Source: SZUA-430 sp036840015 (lineage in GTDB: Bacteria; Pseudomonadota; Alphaproteobacteria; Micropepsales; Micropepsaceae). From it: a DNA stretch of 14,570 bases. The stretch spans positions 1 to 14,570 of the forward strand of contig DAISVV010000055.1 in the NCBI GenBank assembly GCA_036840015.1, in the 5' to 3' direction. Positions 6,865 through 13,893 of this stretch are shown here, in pieces. Below the pieces are notes generated by a model. That model made no database searches, was not told where the DNA came from, and saw only the letters and a list, made by a program, of their open reading frames with translations. Within the stretch, counting starts at the first letter, position 1, and each line of letters begins with the position of its first letter. A program made the position numbers and the translations under genes.

Positions 6865-7961
6865 CTACCAGCAGAAGCGCCAGCGGTAACCCGCCCATTG
6901 CCGCGGCCAGCTCGTATCTCGCCAGCGGTAGCGACCACCGTAGCCGTACTGCCACCGCGGGTGGCCACTGCGCCAGCAGAAACCGCGCTGGTCCCAGAAC
7001 CACCAGGCATCGTCGTAGTACCACCAGTACCTGTCATCCTGGAACCTCAGTGTGATGTACCAGCGCCAGCTGTCGTCCCATCCGCTGTAGTACCAGTGCG
7101 GATACCAGTAGCGACCATCATAGAAGTGGCTGGATCGCCAGCGGGGGTGATGGGGCGCATCACGCCAGCGGTCGCGGTCNNNNNNNNNNNNNNNNNNNNN
7201 NNNNNNNNNNNNNNNNNNNNNNNNNNNNNNNNNNNNNNNNNNNNNNNNNNNNNNNNNNNNNNNNNNNNNNNNNNNNNNNAGTGGCTGGATCGCCAGCGGG
7301 GGTGATGGGGCGCATCACGCCAGCGGTCGCGGTCACGCCAACCGTCCCGGTCGCGCCAACCGTCCCGGTCACGCCAACCGTCCCGGTCACGCCAGCCGTC
7401 ACGGTCACGCCAGCCGTCACGGTCGCGCCGACCGTCACCGTCTCGCCAACGGCGATCGGGCGAGGTTCCAGGACCGCCACCGGGTCCGGGGCGATTTTCC
7501 CAGTTCGTGCCGGGGCCGCCGCCGGGGCCCGGCGGGTTGCCGTCCCGGTCGCGCCAGCGGCGATCGGGCGAGGTTCCAGGACCGCCACCGGGTCCGGGGC
7601 GATTTTCCCAGTTCGTGCCGGGGCCGCCGCCGGGGCCCGGCGGGTTGCCGTCCCGGTCGCGCCAGCGGCGATCGGGCGAGGTTCCAGGACCGCCACCGGG
7701 TCCGGGGCGGTTTTCCCAGTTGGTGCCGGGGCCGCCTCCGGGGCCCGGCGGGTTGCCGTCCCGGTCGCGGCGGCGTTCGAAGCGCTCGCGCGCTCCACCC
7801 GGAGGTGCGGGGGCGGTCTCCGGCGGCGGAGCTGCCACATAGGGAGGCGACGCAGGGTTGGCGTCATTATCCGGCAGGGTCTCCTGGGCTGCAGCGGGCT
7901 GCGCGACCAGTATGAGACCGGCCAGCGCAATCGTTGCAGAGGCAAATGCTCGTTTTTTCAT
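6865..7961 (-). CDS. Secreted Gly/Pro/Arg-repeat protein with Trp/Tyr-rich C-terminus, split by assembly gap
   Basis: I do not recognise a family. The ATG at 7961 follows GGAGGG (7968-7973) and opens a Sec signal peptide of about 26 residues ending QPAAAQ. After a Pro/Ala-rich linker come three 36-residue repeats built on PGPGGGPGT, NWENR and SPDRRWR, then about six RDRDGW hexads. In the deposited sequence the frame breaks at 100 N. The 55 bp before and after the N run are identical; merging them removes 155 bp and leaves 942 bp, a single frame of 313 residues. The last 87 residues then read through SHFYDGRYWYPHW and DDRYWWYYDDAWWFWD to RWRFCW, with 17 Trp, 13 Tyr, 5 Phe, 13 Arg and two Cys, and stop at TAG 6865-6867 just before a terminator. 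Likely periplasmic, surface or matrix-associated; function unknown. Repeat copy number may be collapsed in assembly. Confidence 0.8.
7125..7334. repeat. Exact 55-bp duplication flanking the gap, probable contig-end overlap
   Basis: Positions 7125-7179 and 7280-7334 are identical over all 55 bases and abut the N run on both sides. 55 is a common de Bruijn k-mer length, so the two copies are most simply the shared end of two adjacent contigs that was not merged, not a biological repeat. Merging restores the reading frame of the gene here. Confidence 0.9.
7180..7279. other. Assembly gap of exactly 100 N
   Basis: A round 100-N run is the usual placeholder for a gap of unknown length. The flanks carry an exact 55-bp overlap, so little or no sequence may actually be missing. 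Confidence 0.97.
7313..7438. repeat. 18-bp tandem repeat encoding RDRDGW hexads
   Basis: Six consecutive 18-bp units run from 7331 to 7438, with a degenerate seventh at 7313-7330. The units differ mainly at the Gly/Trp and Arg codons: three share one type, two share another, and one is divergent with Trp changed to Arg. They lie in frame in the secreted repeat protein, directly beside the contig break. Confidence 0.9.
7451..7774. repeat. Three tandem 108-bp repeats
   Basis: Units start at 7451, 7559 and 7667. The first two are identical; the third, which encodes the N-terminal copy, has three scattered base changes plus a divergent last few bases. Each encodes 36 residues containing two PGPGGGPGT blocks separated by NWENR. 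Multiples of three and near-identity suggest recent expansion by recombination or slippage, and copy number could be under-assembled. Confidence 0.95.
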
Positions 7962-8112
7962 GATGAACCCTCCAATCAAGTGGTTCCAGGGTTGCTTTTG
8001 CGCCTTGCCGGCTGAATGCTGCATGAACAGCTTCATCACGCCCCCCGTTTGCCCTTCAGCGGCGCATCGTCACTGACCCGGCGTGTCTACTGCGAGGAGA
8101 GAACCTTTCGCC

Positions 8113-9102
8113 ATGAGGATCCTGCTTGTCGGCGGTGCCGGCTATATCGGCTCGTCAATTGCCGTGCATCTACTCGACCAGGGCCACGAGCCGGGCATAT
8201 TCGACGATTTCTCTACCGGCAGTCGGGACGCCGTGCCAACGGGCGTGTTTCTCCATGAGGGCGACTGCGGGGACGAGGCGGCTGTCCGTCAGGCGCTGAC
8301 CGCGTTCAGGCCGGATGCGGTGATCCAGCTCGCGGCGTCGGTTCGGGTGGACGAGTCGATGACCAATCCGTGGAAGTACTATTTCAACAATACCACCAAA
8401 TCGCTGAACCTGTTCCAGGCCTGCGCGGTGCATGGCGTGCGTGACATCGTGTTTTCCTCGACGGCTGCGGTCTATGGCGAACCGGTGCGCGAACTCATCG
8501 ACGAGACGCTGCCTACCCTGCCCGTCAATCCGTATGGCCACTCGAAGCTGGCCTGTGAATTCATGCTGAAGGACATCGCACGGGTCTCGGGCATGCGGGC
8601 GACGATCCTGCGCTACTTCAACGTGGCCGGTGCCGATCCGAAGATGCGCACGGGCCAGCGCACGCTCGAGGCCACGCACCTGGTGAAAGTTGCCTCGGAG
8701 GTTGCCGCGGGCTTGCGTCCGTTCCTCAGCATCTTCGGCACCGACTATCCGACGCGCGATGGCACCTGTGTGAGGGACTATGTCCATGTGATGGATCTGG
8801 CGCACGCGCACGCGCTTGCGCTCATCAAGCCGGGGCCCGCGGGCGAGACGCGCATCTTCAATTGCGGCAATGGTACGGGGCACAGCGTTCGCGAGGTGGT
8901 CAAAGCGTTCGAGAAGGTGCTCCGCAAGCCGTTGCCAACCCGTGACATGCCCCGGCGTCCGGGCGACCCGCCGGCGCTTGCGTGCGACTCCACAAGGCTG
9001 AAGCGGGCCCTCGGCTGGACGCCGCAATTTGGTTCGATCGAAACGATCGTCGAGACGGCACTGGCTTGGGAGCAAACGCTAAGGCACAAGACGACCGGCT
9101 GA
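8113..9102 (+). CDS. galE: UDP-glucose 4-epimerase
   Basis: A 329-residue SDR enzyme interconverting UDP-glucose and UDP-galactose for polysaccharide synthesis and galactose metabolism. It shows NAD-binding GGAGYIG (7-13), FSSTAAVYGEP (114-124) with the active Ser/Thr, catalytic Tyr141-xxx-Lys145 in NPYGHSK, and the GalE hallmarks LRYFNVAGADP and DYPTRDGTCVRDYVHVMDLAHAH. The length is normal. The ATG at 8113 fits the conserved MRILLVGGAGYIGS start. GAGGAGAG at 8094-8101 is 11 bases away, a little long. An upstream in-frame GTG at 8083 is less likely. It is divergent from the secreted repeat protein gene across about 150 bp that must hold both promoters. Its 3' end is convergent with the co-polymerase operon. 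Confidence 0.93.
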   Translation: MRILLVGGAGYIGSSIAVHLLDQGHEPGIFDDFSTGSRDAVPTGVFLHEGDCGDEAAVRQALTAFRPDAVIQLAASVRVDESMTNPWKYYFNNTTKSLNLFQACAVHGVRDIVFSSTAAVYGEPVRELIDETLPTLPVNPYGHSKLACEFMLKDIARVSGMRATILRYFNVAGADPKMRTGQRTLEATHLVKVASEVAAGLRPFLSIFGTDYPTRDGTCVRDYVHVMDLAHAHALALIKPGPAGETRIFNCGNGTGHSVREVVKAFEKVLRKPLPTRDMPRRPGDPPALACDSTRLKRALGWTPQFGSIETIVETALAWEQTLRHKTTG

Positions 9103-9106
9103 CTGC

Positions 9107-9152
9107 AAAAAAAAGCCCGGCACAGAGGAGCGTTCGCTCGCCGGTGCCGGGC
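9107..9152 (-). terminator. Rho-independent terminator of the minus-strand co-polymerase operon
   Basis: A 9-bp stem GCCCGGCAC/GTGCCGGGC (9115-9123 and 9144-9152) with an inner GAGC/GCTC hairpin is followed on the minus strand by eight T (A run 9107-9114). No T tract lies on the plus side, so it serves transcripts entering from the right rather than galE. It is about 160 bp after the stop at 9315; the intervening 9153-9314 holds nothing I recognise. Confidence 0.8.
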
Positions 9153-9314
9153 ATCAACCACCCTGGCTCAGTCGTGTGCATTGATGACGGAGCTTTAACC
9201 TCGTCTCCCCGCACGTGTGCAATTGTCGTTGCTGCACAATTCACAGGGTTGATGGTGTCTGCGCGCCGGACGCGCATCGACGGCACGGGTCAATCTGAAG
9301 TTAGGCGTTACGGG

Positions 9315-9989
9315 TCATGAACCCTGCGGCGGCGGGGGACGTGCCGTCATCTCGCGCAGCAGTCGGGCTGAGTGTCCCTCTTTCTCATCCCGCTGCAGAC
9401 CGGGTGCCTTGGCTGCGCGGAGGCGATCGGCGATCAGCACACGCGCGGTCCCATCGAGTTCGTCCCAGACGATCACCGCCAGATCGAGCTGCATGGCGAG
9501 CAGCGCCGTGTCCGACTTGGCCGTCCGCAGGCTCATGGACAGCGCGCGCGCTGCAGGGGCTTTCTCCTGCAAGAGATAATGCGCAACGGCAAGGCGCATC
9601 CACGCATGGGTATCGGCGGGTGCTGCGGCGAGCGCCACCCTCAGGTCGCGCACCGCCTGCGTCGCAAGCTGCTGTGCGCGGAGCGATGTGACGCCAACGC
9701 GCTGTGCCCGGAGCAACTGGACCTGGGCGGCACGCGCGATGCTGGCGGGCTCGCCCGTACGCCTGAGGGTACGGCTGAGGGCGGCAAGTTCCGGATCACC
9801 CACGGCTGCACCGCGGGCGAGGGCCTCGTAACGGTTCTGCGGCTCGATGGCGGACTGAACGAAGAGGGCCGACCAGGCGGGCGGGAGAGCATGCGCGGCC
9901 CAAAGGAGAATGGCGAGCGCCAGTACAGCCATCGGCAGGCCAAAGATCACGCCGTCGATCTGGGTCGTGTCGCGGGTCGGGGCGGTCAT
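9315..9989 (-). CDS. Single-pass membrane protein with helical C-terminal domain, EPS-operon associated
   Basis: A 224-residue protein I cannot assign to a named family. A strongly hydrophobic segment at about 13-38 (VIFGLPMAVLALAILLWAAH core) follows a short hydrophilic N-terminus, so it is likely an N-terminal membrane anchor with the rest in the periplasm. The remainder is Ala/Leu/Arg-rich and helical. The stretch about 105-160 (RDLRVALAAAPADTHAWMRLAVAHYLL and following) has the A-P-x-D-x-x-A-W spacing of TPR-like repeats. The ATG lies 3 bases after the stop of the upstream co-polymerase gene, so the two are surely cotranscribed and probably translationally coupled. This points to an accessory role in polysaccharide polymerisation or export. 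Confidence 0.8.
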   Translation of the reverse strand: MTAPTRDTTQIDGVIFGLPMAVLALAILLWAAHALPPAWSALFVQSAIEPQNRYEALARGAAVGDPELAALSRTLRRTGEPASIARAAQVQLLRAQRVGVTSLRAQQLATQAVRDLRVALAAAPADTHAWMRLAVAHYLLQEKAPAARALSMSLRTAKSDTALLAMQLDLAVIVWDELDGTARVLIADRLRAAKAPGLQRDEKEGHSARLLREMTARPPPPQGS

Positions 9990-9992
9990 GGA

Positions 9993-12227
9993 TCAGGCCT
10001 GGCCGGCCTGCGCCCCGGAAACCGCTCCATGGCGGCGGCCGCAACGATTGATGACCGTTCCGGACACGCTTGCACCCGCGTCACGCAGGCGCCTCACGCT
10101 CTCGACAACCGACGCCTGCGGGGTCTCGTCCCAGCTGGCGACAACCAGGAATGTGTCGGCGACCCCGGCGAGGCTTCGCGCGTCGGGATAGTCGAGCACC
10201 GAGGGCGTGTTGATGATCACGAGCGCATAATGCTGGCGCAGCGCCTCCATGAGCCGGCGGACGGACTGCGTGGCAAGGAGGTTCGTCGGGTTTGCACGCG
10301 GTGCGGCGATCGGCAGGTATTCGAGTGGTGACTGGCGGTCGCGCCTGATGGCGTGGGCCAAGTCGCACTCGCCCGAAAGGACCTCGACCAGGCCGTCCTC
10401 GACCGGTGCGACGGCCTGGTTTGCCGGATCGGCAAACTGGCGCGCGATGTCGGCCCGGCGGAAGTCGGCATCGACGAGGATCACACGCCCGCCGTCCTTC
10501 AGGGCCTCGCGCGCGGCAATGCGGGCAAGGCTGACGGCGAGAGATGTCGTTCCGGCGCCCTGCCCGGCCGCGGTCACGGCCAGCACGCCGACGCCCGCAT
10601 GCTGCATGGCGTCGGTCATCGTCGCGTGAAGCGATCGAAGCGCGGTCGTGATGGAACCGTGGGGATCGTCGAGCACAGCGTCGGCGACGCGACCAGACCT
10701 TCCACGCTCGGGCACCATCGCGAGGTTCGGGAGTTTCGCGGCGCGCTCAATGTCGGCGCTGCGGCGGACCCCGCCCTGCGCAGGGCCGCGCGCGAGTGCA
10801 ATGCCGAAGGCGAGCATCATGGATCCAAGGAACGAAATGCCGAGGGTCATGGGCTGGTTGGGGAAGACCGGGCTCTCGGGCGGCAGTGCCTTCTGCGTGA
10901 CCCGGATGCCTGTCGCATGCGCGTCGAGCGCCTCGCCGGGGACGAGCGTGCGCGCGAGCATCGTCTCGTAGCGCGTGCGATCCGCCTGCACCTGCACCTC
11001 GAGGTCTGCGAGGCGTTGCGGGGCCTGCGGGTCGCCGGACCCGGCGATGGCCGCGGCGGGAGCCCGGTTTTCGAGTGCGACAAGCGCGCGGCGTGCCGCG
11101 GCGACCTCGTTGCTGATGGTGTCGGCAGCGCCACGTATGACCGCGTCGATGCGCAGGTCGAGCCCCCGTCGTTCCTGCTGCAGGGCGATGGTCTCGGGAT
11201 GACTGGCGCCGAAGGTGGCGGCGAGCTCCTGCTCGCGACGGGCCATGTCCGATTGCTGGCGGCGCAGCGTGTCCATGCCGGGAACGCCCGAAAGGCCTGC
11301 GACCGTCTCAAGCCCTGCGCCGCGGCGCAGGGCTTCCGCCAGCTTGCGCTGGCGCGCCTCGAGCGCGGCGAGCCGGCGGCGGGCGGCTGCAAGCTCGGCC
11401 TCGGCCCGGCCATCGACTGCCGGCGCGGCCGCGGGGGCGGCAACCGCGAGCGAGGCGCGGTACTGCTCGAGCCTGTCCTGCGAGAGCCGTAGCTGCCCTG
11501 CGAGGGCTGCGAGCTCGGCGGCCGGACCGGCGGCAGTGCCTGCCGGGGGCTGCTCGAGCGGCAACTGCGCTGCAACGGCGTTCGCGATGCGGGCGGCCTT
11601 TGCCGGATCCTCGCTGCGGAAGGTGATGCGGATGGTGTTCGCTCCCGCGGGGATCACCTCGAGCCGCGCCGCGAAGGCGGCCAGCAGGGGCGGCTTGAGC
11701 GTCAGCGTTTGGGTGCCCGGCGGCACCACGATGTCATCGCGCTGGCGTGCTGCGGTGAACCAGGTCGAGATGCGATAGAAGGAGCGGCTGGTGAGTGCCG
11801 TGTTGATCTCGGGATCACGCGTCAGGTTCAGCTTGAGAATGACCTTCTCCGCGAGCGCCCAGGACTTCAGCGTTGCCTCGCGCTGGCTGACCCCTTCGCC
11901 GGGCTGCTCGACGGCGATGATGGCCGTTGCCTTGTAGACAGGCGTGAACTGCAGCATCACGAGGAAGCCGAGGGCCATGCCGAACGCCATCACGGCGGCG
12001 ATGGTGCCAAGGCGCGAGCGCAGGACCTGCAATACGGGTGGGTGGGTGCGGCGCGCGACCGCCGGCGTTTCAGTCGGCGGCGCAGGCGCAGCCACCGGCG
12101 GGACCCTGAATGGCGGCGATGCGCGCCTCGCGTCGGCGGCCGGGGCGCCGGGGGATGCTGGCCTCGTCCTGGGCCCCGAGGGCGGCTGTTCCGGAATGCG
12201 GAACGCGTTCATGTCCTGCTTGATCAT
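9993..12227 (-). CDS. Wzz/GumC-type polysaccharide co-polymerase fused to degenerate BY-kinase (CpsD-like) domain
   Basis: An inner-membrane protein that should control polysaccharide chain length and export. Numbering is from the upstream GTG at 12239 (748 residues). A Pro-rich cytoplasmic N-terminus precedes TM1 (about 79-98); a large periplasmic region with coiled-coil segments (about 240-430) follows; then the Pro-rich PPESPVFPNQP motif and TM2 (about 465-484), the classic Wzz layout. The cytoplasmic C-terminus (about 535-730) is a BY-kinase fold: a Walker A' VILVDADFRR (D590, D592) is intact. The P-loop reads GQGAGTTS (559-566) with Thr at the Lys position, Walker B reads VIINTPS with Asn677 for Asp, and the tail has no Tyr cluster. 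Kinase activity is therefore doubtful. The ATG at 12227 is preferred over the GTG. It heads a two-gene operon ending at the terminator near 9107. Confidence 0.88.
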   Translation of the reverse strand: MIKQDMNAFRIPEQPPSGPRTRPASPGAPAADARRASPPFRVPPVAAPAPPTETPAVARRTHPPVLQVLRSRLGTIAAVMAFGMALGFLVMLQFTPVYKATAIIAVEQPGEGVSQREATLKSWALAEKVILKLNLTRDPEINTALTSRSFYRISTWFTAARQRDDIVVPPGTQTLTLKPPLLAAFAARLEVIPAGANTIRITFRSEDPAKAARIANAVAAQLPLEQPPAGTAAGPAAELAALAGQLRLSQDRLEQYRASLAVAAPAAAPAVDGRAEAELAAARRRLAALEARQRKLAEALRRGAGLETVAGLSGVPGMDTLRRQQSDMARREQELAATFGASHPETIALQQERRGLDLRIDAVIRGAADTISNEVAAARRALVALENRAPAAAIAGSGDPQAPQRLADLEVQVQADRTRYETMLARTLVPGEALDAHATGIRVTQKALPPESPVFPNQPMTLGISFLGSMMLAFGIALARGPAQGGVRRSADIERAAKLPNLAMVPERGRSGRVADAVLDDPHGSITTALRSLHATMTDAMQHAGVGVLAVTAAGQGAGTTSLAVSLARIAAREALKDGGRVILVDADFRRADIARQFADPANQAVAPVEDGLVEVLSGECDLAHAIRRDRQSPLEYLPIAAPRANPTNLLATQSVRRLMEALRQHYALVIINTPSVLDYPDARSLAGVADTFLVVASWDETPQASVVESVRRLRDAGASVSGTVINRCGRRHGAVSGAQAGQA

Positions 12228-12429
12228 GGCGCGACGCACCCTGCCCCGGACCGGACATGACCCGGCGGAACCTGTTCAGGCAGGACAATGGCGGCAACCA
12301 CCATGCTTCCCACGACTGCTCCCACGCCTGCCGACGGATCTTTGTCCGTTTCAGCGGGCCCTTGCGTTCAATGCACTTCAACCGGGCCGTCTCGGCCTTT
12401 CGGCCGCCGGCGCATTTCGTTTTCGCCCG

Positions 12430-12861
12430 TCATTGCGGCACCAGCGAAAGGCCAGGACCGCCAAGGACAAGAAAGGATCCGCCAAACCGCGCACCCGACG
12501 GGTTGGCTGCGCGGCGCGGCGGCCTTGCGAACAACCGCCCCCGCGCAAAGGCAACGTCGAGCACGTGGCCCTGCCCGCTGGCCGCCTTGAAGGCCGCAAA
12601 GGCGGCCTGCGGCGCACCGGCCGCCGCGGCGGCTGCGTCGCAGTATCCGCGCTCGGCCAGGGCGTCGGCGGCGCCGAGGGCCTCGGCGATCTCTGCGGGC
12701 TGCAGGCTTTCATCGCCGGCGTAGGCATCAACGCTGACCAGCATGGCTTCGGCCCCGACGGCGGCGCAGATTTCCTGAAGCAGGCGCCGGGGTGCGTCGT
12801 CCGCCGCCTGCGCGGATGACGGAACAAGTGCGAGCGCGATCAGAAAGGCTGTGAGCCGCAC
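12430..12861 (-). CDS. Small secreted protein of unknown function
   Basis: A 143-residue ORF if begun at the GTG at 12861, which follows AAGGA by 10 bases and opens a clear Sec signal peptide (VRLTAFLIALALVPSSAQA, then mature ADDAPRR). The frame stays open to an ATG at 12957, but the extra 32 residues are not signal-like. The mature part is Ala-rich and helical, with two Cys (in QEICAAVG and ERGYCDAA) that could form a disulfide, and a Gly/Arg-rich tail. No family is recognised. It lies on the same strand between the phosphatase and the co-polymerase operon, with about 200 bp of non-coding DNA (12228-12429) after it in which I see only the co-polymerase upstream region. Confidence 0.6.
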   Translation of the reverse strand: MRLTAFLIALALVPSSAQAADDAPRRLLQEICAAVGAEAMLVSVDAYAGDESLQPAEIAEALGAADALAERGYCDAAAAAAGAPQAAFAAFKAASGQGHVLDVAFARGRLFARPPRRAANPSGARFGGSFLVLGGPGLSLVPQ

Positions 12862-12932
12862 GGCGCGGGGGTCCTTGCAACAGTGATTCGCCGACCAGTT
12901 TACCTTTTCGGGACGGGGTTGCCCTACCGAAA

Positions 12933-12948
12933 GCAGGTTGCAGCCTGC
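12933..12948 (-). terminator. Weak candidate terminator after the metallophosphatase
   Basis: A near-palindrome of 16 bp (5-bp GCAGG/CCTGC arms) is followed by TTTC on the minus strand, about 45 bp after the phosphatase stop. A perfect 12-bp palindrome (12954-12965) lies beside it. The short T tract makes termination uncertain. Confidence 0.25.
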
Positions 12949-12991
12949 GGGTAACAAGATCTTGTGCGGGGTTCGCTCGCCGGTTAACGGC

Positions 12992-13762
12992 TTACGTCGA
13001 GACGAGGCGACGCTCGCGGCCTTCGAGCACGAGGGCGGTCAGCCGGCCGGTAAAGAAGGCACCGGTGTCGATCCCGATCCTATTGTCACGAATGACAGGT
13101 TCCTGGCCGGGCGTGTGGCCATGAACCACCACACGGCCGATGTCTGCGTCCGACGCCTGTAACTCTTCCCGGATCCACAGGAGGTCGTGTTCGACCTGGT
13201 CCTCGAGGGAAACGTGGGGACGCAAGCCCGCATGCACGAACACATAGTCCCCTTCGATGTGATGCAATTTCAGGTTCTTGAGGAAATCGAGATGAGCCGG
13301 CGGCAGCGCCATCGCGAATGCTGCGCGCGTGTCACTCCAGTTCGACCCTTCCCCGTGGATGACCCCATAACTGCGCAAGGTCTCCATGCCGCCGAAGCTT
13401 CGCCATAACTCACCCACCAGCGGGCTGCTGACGAACTGAAGCATGGCTTCCTCGTGATTGCCCTTCAGGAAGATGGTCGTGAAGCCATCGAAGCCCCGGA
13501 CCAGGCGATCGATCACTGTCGCGCTTGCGGGACCGCGATCGACGTAATCACCAAGAAATACAAGCACTTTGCGACGGCACTGCGATCGTGCGGCGATTGA
13601 CGAGAGCTGCTTCCACAAGTCTTCAAGCAGGTCGATGCGGCCGTGGACGTCGCCAATCGCGATGACAAGCGTGTCGTGCGGAACAGTCGCGCGCGAAGGT
13701 TCGATGACGGGCACTGCGTTGCGCCTGAAGAGCCCTGCCAGCTTCCGGATCCATGCACTCAT
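12992..13762 (-). CDS. PPP-family metallophosphoesterase (serine/threonine or diadenosine-type phosphatase)
   Basis: A 256-residue cytoplasmic protein with the complete PPP metal-binding signature: GDVHG (37-41), GDYVDRG (71-77), GNHE (101-104), VHAG (176-179) and HGHTP (214-218). This set coordinates the dinuclear metal centre in bacterial PrpA/lambda-type Ser/Thr phosphatases and in symmetric Ap4A hydrolases, so the substrate is not settled. The size fits the bacterial group. GGGGA lies 7 bases before the ATG. The stop of a 38-residue upstream ORF is immediately adjacent to this ATG, implying translational coupling. Being near a kinase-like co-polymerase it might act on phosphoproteins of the envelope pathway, but that is context only. 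Confidence 0.9.
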   Translation of the reverse strand: MSAWIRKLAGLFRRNAVPVIEPSRATVPHDTLVIAIGDVHGRIDLLEDLWKQLSSIAARSQCRRKVLVFLGDYVDRGPASATVIDRLVRGFDGFTTIFLKGNHEEAMLQFVSSPLVGELWRSFGGMETLRSYGVIHGEGSNWSDTRAAFAMALPPAHLDFLKNLKLHHIEGDYVFVHAGLRPHVSLEDQVEHDLLWIREELQASDADIGRVVVHGHTPGQEPVIRDNRIGIDTGAFFTGRLTALVLEGRERRLVST

Positions 13763-13879
13763 TCAACGATCCCCAAACCTGCCGGAACGAATCGGGATGC
13801 GGCCCGAGGGCACGAGCCTGAACGAGCGCAGTGTCGAATGCCAGCGGCCGCCATCCTTGGATCGACCGGGGCTGCCCAT
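13763..13879 (-). CDS. 38-residue basic small ORF coupled to the metallophosphatase
   Basis: A short ORF beginning MGSPGRSKDGG and ending SGRFGDR, rich in Arg, Gly and Ser, with no signal peptide or membrane segment. The support is translational: a near-perfect Shine-Dalgarno AAGGAGG (13887-13893) sits 7 bases before its ATG, and its TGA (13765-13763) is immediately followed by the phosphatase ATG. It could be a real small protein or a leader peptide whose translation delivers ribosomes to the phosphatase start. I recognise no family. A longer in-frame start exists further upstream but lacks such a ribosome site. Confidence 0.55.
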   Translation of the reverse strand: MGSPGRSKDGGRWHSTLRSFRLVPSGRIPIRSGRFGDR

Positions 13880-13886
13880 GCCGTTG

Positions 13887-13893
13887 CCTCCTT
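13887..13893 (-). promoter_or_regulatory. Strong Shine-Dalgarno for the 38-residue ORF
   Basis: AAGGAGG on the minus strand with 7-base spacing to the ATG at 13879. It is one of the best ribosome sites in the window and is the main reason to call the small ORF. Confidence 0.7.

Noticed and set aside
7125..7334. 55-bp direct repeat as an attachment site or target-site duplication of a mobile element
   Set aside because: It abuts an N gap exactly on both sides, equals a typical assembler k-mer, and merging it restores a gene. No integrase or transposase is present.
7313..7774. CRISPR-like array
   Set aside because: The repeats are head-to-tail without spacers and lie in frame within a coding sequence; no cas genes are present.
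7281..8015. Plus-strand Ala/Val/Pro-repeat frame (TPTVPV-type repeats) opposite the secreted repeat protein
   Set aside because: The minus strand has a signal peptide, ribosome site, in-frame continuation across the merged gap and a terminator. The plus frame is the antisense of the same tandem repeats.
10353..11492. A 379-codon plus-strand frame opposite the co-polymerase
   Set aside because: Shadow of the Wzz/BY-kinase-like coding sequence with no domain or start signal.
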